Source of the DNA: Strobilurus pachycystidiatus
Lineage: Eukaryota; Basidiomycota; Agaricomycetes; Agaricales; Physalacriaceae
NCBI GenBank assembly: GCA_019915135.1
Contig: JAHLMK010000006.1
Coordinates: 2,542,001 to 2,606,000 of the forward strand
Direction of reading: 5' to 3'
DNA length: 64,000 nt
Positions within the stretch are counted from its first letter, which is position 1. Every line of letters starts with the position of its first letter. This document shows, piece by piece, positions 58,016 to 64,000 of the stretch. Made by a program: the position numbers and the translations under genes. The notes under the pieces are model-generated. The model had not been told where the DNA came from, did not search any database, and worked only from the letters and a program-made list of their open reading frames with translations.

Positions 58016-58900
58016 GCTTATATAGTATCTGAGTAAAGGTCCGAGAGTAAATACAATGGTCCAAGAAATATAATACAATGTCTATAAGTAGAGTGGTATA
58101 ACAAGAGATGGAAAGACCATGTAATGGTCTTAGTTCTGGATGGTGCAAGTGGCGGGCCGCCTTGCTGTGCGCGTAAAGCGCGTGAATTCTCTACAAATTG
58201 GTGAAGAATTATAAGGTTTTTTGACTGAAGATTTTACTAAATTCTGGAATGCTCATCCAGTGGATATACTGTACTCTTATGGCCTTATCACTGCATGAGA
58301 TATACCACATTTACGCCAGAAATATGGTAAAAAAATGTAGAATTTATTCAACATTTTTTCACCTGAAAAATGAGGAAATTATAATGAAAATGATTGGAAA
58401 TATGATGAGTACATTAAAATACAGTAAGATGTAGCATATATTTATTATATTTCCACGCATTTTTATAATATTTTCATCATTTTTGAAGTTAAAAAATGCT
58501 AGGGTTAGGGGGGTTAGGTTTTCATGGGGTGTGATGTGTGATGCATCATCTTCATTGTGATTGATCTTCATTTTCAGGTATAATGCCTAATTTAGACAGC
58601 TCATTGTTAGGCGGCCTGAAGAATTGCCTTTTTAGGCCTTGAGTAGGTGAAATTTGGCTTGTGATGCGTGATTTTATGCTCAGATCTTCAATTCACAGGT
58701 ATGAGTGACACGTTATGTGAAGATAAGGTCATAAGTCTAGAGTAACTCATTTATTTGACAAAACCAATAATATACAAATCTACACAAGTAATCTATATTT
58801 TTGAAACTGCTGAACAACTTCTATTTCAACGGTCAATCAAAGTCAATTACTACTTTTTGAGTTTCAATCAGAAGACATTGCCCTCATTTAATATTCTTGA
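58016..58900. other. AT-rich intergenic DNA with repeat relics
   Basis: Long A/T-rich stretch 58190-58520. Words gtgatgcgtgattttatgctcagatcttcaattcacagg near 58660-58700 echo, inverted, the interior of the element at 56375-56858. No gene. Confidence 0.55.
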
Positions 58901-60373
58901 TCAATCAGTTTCAGGAATATCAAAAATAGCCACATATCGAGCAATACCCAATCTGCAAAGATTGTCAAGCTCATCTTCAACCTCTTCTATAAAATAGCCA
59001 AGGGGCCCTGCAAACACAACCTCCCTCAACTTAATAAAACCTTCCATACCAGTGTGTCGTCGTGCTATCATAGAGAGAAGTTCCATAGGAATATTGATCC
59101 TATTCCTTCTAACAATTGTCAGGCTTTCCAGCAATGGCAATGTGGAATTTAGTGCCTCTGCTATGTTGATCAGCTTCTCTTCATAGAATGAATCAACAGT
59201 CAGGTTGTGGATGTTAGGTGTTGATGCCAGAAGTACAGCAATCTTTTCACTCTCAATACACTCAACCTGAATTGAGAGGGTCCTAATGGCAGATCCAACT
59301 TTGAATGGTAGAAAGCCCAGATCTAAGTGATGTAGGTGCAATTCACGAAGGCATGGCAGGCCTGTAAACCTCAGAGCATCCAGGACATTGGCCTCATCTC
59401 CTGAGAGAGTGAGAGTGAACAGAGATGGATGGGTGATGATGGAAGTGAATGGCCTCAAAGGACGGGATCCAAACAATTTAAATGATGCAGAGCGTAGCAG
59501 GGGAGCCTGCTCGAGAATTTGACGAAAGGTGGCCAGCTTGCAACGTCCGTCATTGGCGTTACAAACCTCAATCCGATCCCATGGGACAAGAAACCGCTTG
59601 AGCACAAATTTTGGGTTAAGAAATTTACAGGAAAGAGAACACATTCGGGGTGCATTTGAGAACATGCTAAATGTCCTGGACGGTTCCCGCTTAGACCTGT
59701 AGACATATACCCCAACACGGGCAGATTCTAGCAGAGTGAGAGGGGAGGAGAGTGCATCGAGAAGGGAGTATGTGGCAGGCCGAAGATATAGATCACAAGT
59801 GCGTCACCGTGATGCACTCTGAGCAATCACTGAGAGGGTATCCTGGGCAACATGCATCTGGGCCCAAAGCGTGATGGATAGAGGGAGTCCGTGGGAGCGT
59901 GATAGGTAGACATTCAGAAGGTATGAGCTCGAAGGTGTGCGCAGGGGTGGGTCGGTGGGAAGGGCGAGATTGCTCCACATGCGGGGCATGGAGAGCATTG
60001 CACGCCTCCAGCGCGACGACACGTGTGATAAGACCCACAGAGGATGATCCATCGAAAGTGAATTAGCCACAACAAACATGTCTATCCAATTTGAAATGGC
60101 ATGTGAGAATATCTCTTCAAGCGTCTCTAGGGACATCCATTCGTTCACCGCACGCTGCTCAGCGAGGAGACATTCGCAACGAGCCTGAGGTTTGAAGATC
60201 GCGGTCGAGAGCTCCTCTGTGTATGTGATGCCGCGCGCCCTCAGGGCGAGGAGCTTGACGCGCTGCACATCGTCAGGTGCATCGTTGGTTTTGAGGAGAG
60301 CGTCGATACGCGTTCGCTGAGATGCGGTTGGATGCAGTTTGGTTAACGCGGGTGCGCAAGAAGCACAATCCAT
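58901..60373 (-). pseudogene. F-box protein gene with a single in-frame TGA
   Basis: One frame of 491 codons from ATG 60373 to the stop at 58901-58903, broken only by TGA at 59806-59804. Before it: a heptad-like N-terminus, then the F-box-like LETLEEIFSHAISNWIDMF...PLWVLSHVSSRWRRAMLSMPRMWSNL, typical of the large mushroom F-box family, and LNVYLSRSHGLPLSITLWA. After it: YLRPATYSLLDAL...LRELHLHHLDLGFLPF, leucine-rich to the end. In this family the context SASR-x-R normally has Trp, so the TGA looks like a TGG change. It is either a fresh pseudogene, a truncated 189-residue protein, or a readthrough case. Confidence 0.78.
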
Positions 60374-61011
60374 GTTCTAACATTGAGGGCCAAGCTGTCA
60401 ACGGTCTGAGAGGCAATTTGAAGACGCTTACCGTTGATAGTGGTTGCGAGAGGTATGTGTCCCACGTGGGAAAATTGGCGTTGTCGGTGTGATTACGGAT
60501 TGGTCACTACGGCACGCCGGCAAATTGCTCTCTTATCCTCACTCCATTTGTTGCCGCTGTCTGGAATATCTTACTCATTGTTCCCAGCATGCTGCCGGCT
60601 TGAGCTATTTGACACTGGACCCCGTGTACTATGTCGTTCTCTGAGGATCACCTGGTAACTAACGCACAGAAGGGAGAACGCTCGTCCTGATGTCTTCATC
60701 ATTCGATGTGTACATTGACCACGCAATTTGTGCGCCTTTGAGAGTGTACACTGCGATGAGTTGCCTTCCCATTGTCCCATGTAGCTGGACTACGCCGTTC
60801 GAGTTCCTCGCCACACACCTTAACACACCGCACCGTGACGAACAATGCAGTTTGATTGAATCCACCGGCAGAACATATTCATTGATTACAGTCTAAGTTC
60901 ATGAGAGCGTTGGGCACCATGACAAGTAGGAAAGCTTGACAGAATGATACTTATCACAAATAAACACACAGAGTCCGATATCTCAACCTACATAGTCAGC
61001 CGGGCCACAGT
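60374..61011. other. Intergenic, no gene seen
   Basis: Between the F-box locus start and the end of the peroxidase gene; only short frames. Confidence 0.55.
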
Positions 61012-62401
61012 TCAGGCCAACCAAATCGACCTCTGCTTCTGGATCGCCGCCTCCAGCTTCACCGGGTCCACCGCCGGGTTATCACTTTTATCATCCTTCC
61101 CCACCAGGTTCTTCAAGTCAATCTCCGTGGGCAGGATCTCCGTGCATTTCGTCAAGGTCGACTTGTCGTACCCTAGGAGACTCATCTTCGCGTGCGCGTC
61201 GGCGTATTCGTCCGCCCTATGGGGAGAGGTCCGTGAGCGTCAGTGGATCTAGTGGGAAGAGTAGTAAGTACCAGTTATCCTGCCTTTTGAAGCCGAGGAA
61301 GCGGTTGTAGTCTTTCACCGTTGCGGTATCGTGTGAGAAGGCCTTGTCGCTGGGAAGGCCGAACGTGGCTGGAATGAAACGGCCTTCAGTAAACCTCGAG
61401 GAAATGATGGCGTCAACTCACAAGCCCCAACACTATTCGTCCCGTTGTTTTGCGTCTCCGTATCTACAACACCATCATCATCAGCCCATTTACACCTTTG
61501 TTTTGCACTCACAAAACCTCGTATCCCAAACATCCGGCGTCGAATCAAATGTCTCCCCTCCTTGCTGAAGGTCGACGAACCGCTGTCTGCCCGTTGAGTG
61601 TGCTCCGATGAGCGCCATGAGCTCGCGCGTGCTGAATCCCATATCCGCAAAACGCGCTAGGAGAACGGGAACGGAACTGTGAGTGTCGGGGAGTAGGCCG
61701 TCAGGGTTGATGGGCGGGGATCCGGGGCGGCCGATGTATGTCTCGATGACGGGTCCGCCGGGGCATGCGAGCTGTTTACAATCTCCATCAGAGCTCTAGA
61801 AAGGTATGAAATCACAAACGACGTACTACCGCTAAAGCACCAGCGACCTGATGGGTGTTCAGGTTAGCGTTCTTGAAATTGCAGTAACAGCTCACCGCGA
61901 CGATATCACCGGGAGAGACGTTGAACTGCACAGGGAGGGGAGCGAGGCTAGCCACTATGGACTGCAGGCCATTGTTCTCCGGTCTCTGAACCTCTGCGGG
62001 GTCGGTGATGATCGACCCATCTGCGCCGCCGTTCGGCTGCCCGGAGGATTTGAGTGCGAGGGAGAATGTGCCTGTTGACGCTTTCATAATGAATCGGGAA
62101 AGTGGGGGTACTATAGGAGACATACCAGCGTCGTGGAATGCGAGTCTTATTGCAGCGCGGGAGAGGTCGTTGCATCTACCTAGGGAATGTGGGGTTAGGA
62201 TCAGAAATAAACCCGAGCAGGCAATAGGAGAGTACCATGGTATATCCCACCCATGATCGCATCGCGTATCCCATACCACGGCACGCATGCCTGATTCTTT
62301 GCGTTTTCAACGCGGGGGATGCCGTCACCATCCCCGCCGTCTTTGGCTAACGCGGAAGAGGCGAAGAGGAATGACAGGAGGACGAGTGATTGGAATCGCA
62401 T
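61012..62401 (-). CDS. Secreted class II-type haem peroxidase
   Basis: Eight minus-strand exons: 62401-62236, 62179-62126, 62071-61896, 61847-61830, 61771-61513, 61463-61422, 61368-61272, 61216-61012; 1017 nt, 338 residues, all phases closed. MRFQSLVLLSFLFASSALA is a signal peptide. The distal haem site is AAIRLAFHDAG (Arg and His), followed by GGADGS, a calcium-site motif, and RPENNGLQ. The proximal site is ALIGAHSTGRQR with its His. ACPGGPVIETYIGR is also family-typical. These enzymes oxidise phenols with H2O2 outside the cell. I could not identify a complete Mn-binding triad or the catalytic Trp of lignin peroxidase, so it is best called a generic class II peroxidase. A TATAAG box lies about 48 nt upstream. 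Exon 4 is only 18 nt. Confidence 0.9.
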
Positions 62402-62448
62402 CGCAGCCGTTGAGTTGAATGGTGTGTTGTGCTGAGGCGAGTTGGGCT

Positions 62449-62454
62449 CTTATA
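62449..62454 (-). promoter_or_regulatory. TATA box of the peroxidase gene
   Basis: TATAAG on the minus strand, 48-53 nt upstream of ATG 62401. Confidence 0.55.
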
Positions 62455-63669
62455 CCTCATCCTGTCGCCAGGAACTCGACAATAATGTAGTAAGTAGAGT
62501 GACTCCGAGCGTCGCGCGTTGAATACCTCTCAAGTGTGGGGATGATTATCACGCTTAGCCGCCATCAAGATTACTGTACACGCATACGGGGCGTAGGCCT
62601 GGCACTGCAGATCAACCCCACATAGTTGGCAGGCGGTATTCTGTGCCCGAAAAGAGGCCTTGTTACGATGAGAGGAATGGGATTCGTGTCAGTGGGCGTT
62701 CATAGAGATGCGAATATCGTGGGAGACATGGCATACCATCGATGGTCAGGTTCGGCTCGACTGACCTTGGGCAACACTGTCAGTGCAGAGAGAGCGAAGA
62801 ACGGGCATGTGAGCTTATGTGCCGAGAGCGATTCCATTCTGATATTGACGTCTGGTATGTTGATGGTGACTCGACTGCGACGCGCCGTCAATTACTGGTA
62901 TATCGGGGCAGAGTGTGAAACCAATACCTCGCGGCGTCAGACTGTATACATTGCTGGCAATGCAGAGGGTTCGACTGTACGAAATACATTCAAACAATCA
63001 ATGTACCTGTAGACGTAATGCCAAGCCAATGAGTGTATGCCAACTGCAAGCGACATGAATCAGACAGACGGCGTTTTGACTCGATTACGAGAATGTTAGT
63101 ATCCCAGAGCTCTCGAGTCTCCTTGGCGCAGTGATTCGGGATAGCTGTAAGGAGTTGGCGGGTGCTGCAGAAGGAGATGAGTAACGATCCTATAGCAAGT
63201 CATGGGAGACAGACACGCGAAGTGGCCAAAGTTGTGTCCTGAATTCAAGTGATGGTCGCCAGTCAGACAGAGCCGTCGTCGGGACATGACAAAATGGGGC
63301 GCTGTAGAGCGTTCTGTGTACCCATGGAGGTTGAGGATGAGTCACATCGGCATCTTCCGGGACGTTGCAGTTTGCCCCGCAATTGGAAATTGGCAGTCAA
63401 ACTTCTACCTCGCCCAGACCTCGCCCTTGACCGTGACCTTCAACGCCTGCATCACAATCATTGAATAGAAGAGGGTATCAAACGTTCTTCGAGCCGCGCT
63501 GGCTGCGGCTTTTCAACTTCACCACTCTCAGCGCGTGGTTCACTCAAATCCTGTTCGACGAAGCGGAACTGCAGAGCAACTGACTTTGCATAAAGTTGCG
63601 TCTTGTGCGCTCTAGGCTCCTGAATACGCCGGGTCGGTCAATGCGGTGTGTGTGATGTGGGCGGCAATC
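62455..63669. other. Intergenic, no supported gene
   Basis: Plus-strand frames at 62626-63012 and 63249-63468 lack domains and splice support. Confidence 0.45.
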
Positions 63670-63677
63670 TATAAATA
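63670..63677 (+). promoter_or_regulatory. TATA box of the last gene
   Basis: TATAAATA, 58-65 nt upstream of ATG 63735. Confidence 0.55.
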
Positions 63678-63734
63678 GGTCGTTCATAAGCGCACCGGCG
63701 GAACCTCTGCGAGGTAGTTTTCTTACTGACCATC

Positions 63735-64000
63735 ATGTCTATACCAGACGTGCTGCTCCCACTGCCTGAGCTTCCGGTAGAGATTGGGAGACTTATCATC
63801 GAGCTGTCGGCGAGACACAACGCCCACACGCTCTCGTTGGTGTCCAAAACAGTTCGTCAATGGTAAGCACTTTTTTATGTCCATTGGGCCCTTGGTTCAC
63901 AGTCGTTCTGGATTGATCCCATTCTCTACCATACTGTGAACTTGGTTGATGAGCGAAAGCTCGACTCATTCATCGTTAGAATGGTTTACGCTGAAACCAA
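63735..64000 (+). CDS. F-box-like protein, partial (runs off the right edge)
   Basis: Exon 1 (63735-63862) encodes MSIPDVLLPLPELPVEIGRLIIELSARHNAHTLSLVSKTVRQW, closely similar to the N-terminus of the gene at 49445-50117. A GTAAGC donor follows. Downstream, WIDPILYHTVNLVDERKLDSFIVRMVY is clearly the next exon, but the only AG (63901) leaves the phase wrong by two bases. So either splicing is unusual or the gene has a frameshift; the rest is outside the window. Confidence 0.65.

Noticed and set aside
62626..63468. Plus-strand frames of 128, 71 and 60 codons
   Set aside because: No splice structure, no recognisable motif, and no neighbouring exons.

Overview
The window looks like repeat-rich chromosomal DNA of a mushroom-forming basidiomycete (Agaricomycete). 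Evidence: genes split by many canonical GT...AG introns of about 46-60 nt, small exons, NACHT-ankyrin NOD-like receptors with the N-terminal layout known from Agaricomycetes, a secreted class II-type haem peroxidase, an extracellular intradiol dioxygenase, a Kre9/Knh1-type GPI protein, and a crowd of F-box-like genes, several of them broken. I rebuilt exon structures by hand; splice phases close exactly for all the main genes, but none has been tested against transcripts.

Layout. 1-~8000 (minus): 5' half of a Ty3/gypsy retrotransposon with gag, protease and pol in three different frames, joined by two apparent -1 slippery heptamers. 8616-10840: two convergent two-exon hypothetical genes. 11589-14970 and 25810-29329 (minus): two paralogous NLR-type genes of nine exons each, both with the Walker A loop on a 25-nt exon. 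Between them: a young LTR element with 1.55-kb LTRs, a 434-bp interior and TGCAA target duplications, nested in an older terminal-inverted-repeat element; a decayed gene; and a foldback element. 29673-34586 (minus): a large chromodomain-like gene, apparently truncated at its 5' end, which carries two chromodomain-like units and a stretch resembling residues 2-29 of the histone H3 tail. 34592-42000: almost only repeats (shared duplicated segments, a hAT-like foldback element with 8-bp target duplication, a 2 x 512-bp tandem duplication, minisatellites).

42060-54900 is gene-dense: a SAP-domain/membrane gene broken by a dinucleotide insertion, an F-box gene, a 12-exon DHA1-type MFS transporter, an F-box pseudogene, an F-box-like gene, an intradiol dioxygenase and a GPI-anchored Kre9-like protein. 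55222-58015 holds tRNA-Gly(UCC), several small inverted-repeat elements with recognisable target duplications and a solo LTR. 58901-64000 holds an F-box gene with one in-frame TGA, a secreted peroxidase, and the start of another F-box-like gene.

Functional themes: NLR-type surveillance (two receptors), secreted oxidative catabolism plus export (peroxidase, dioxygenase, MFS), F-box turnover and decay, and heavy transposon traffic. The most unusual item is the H3-tail-like segment placed just downstream of a chromodomain-like fold.
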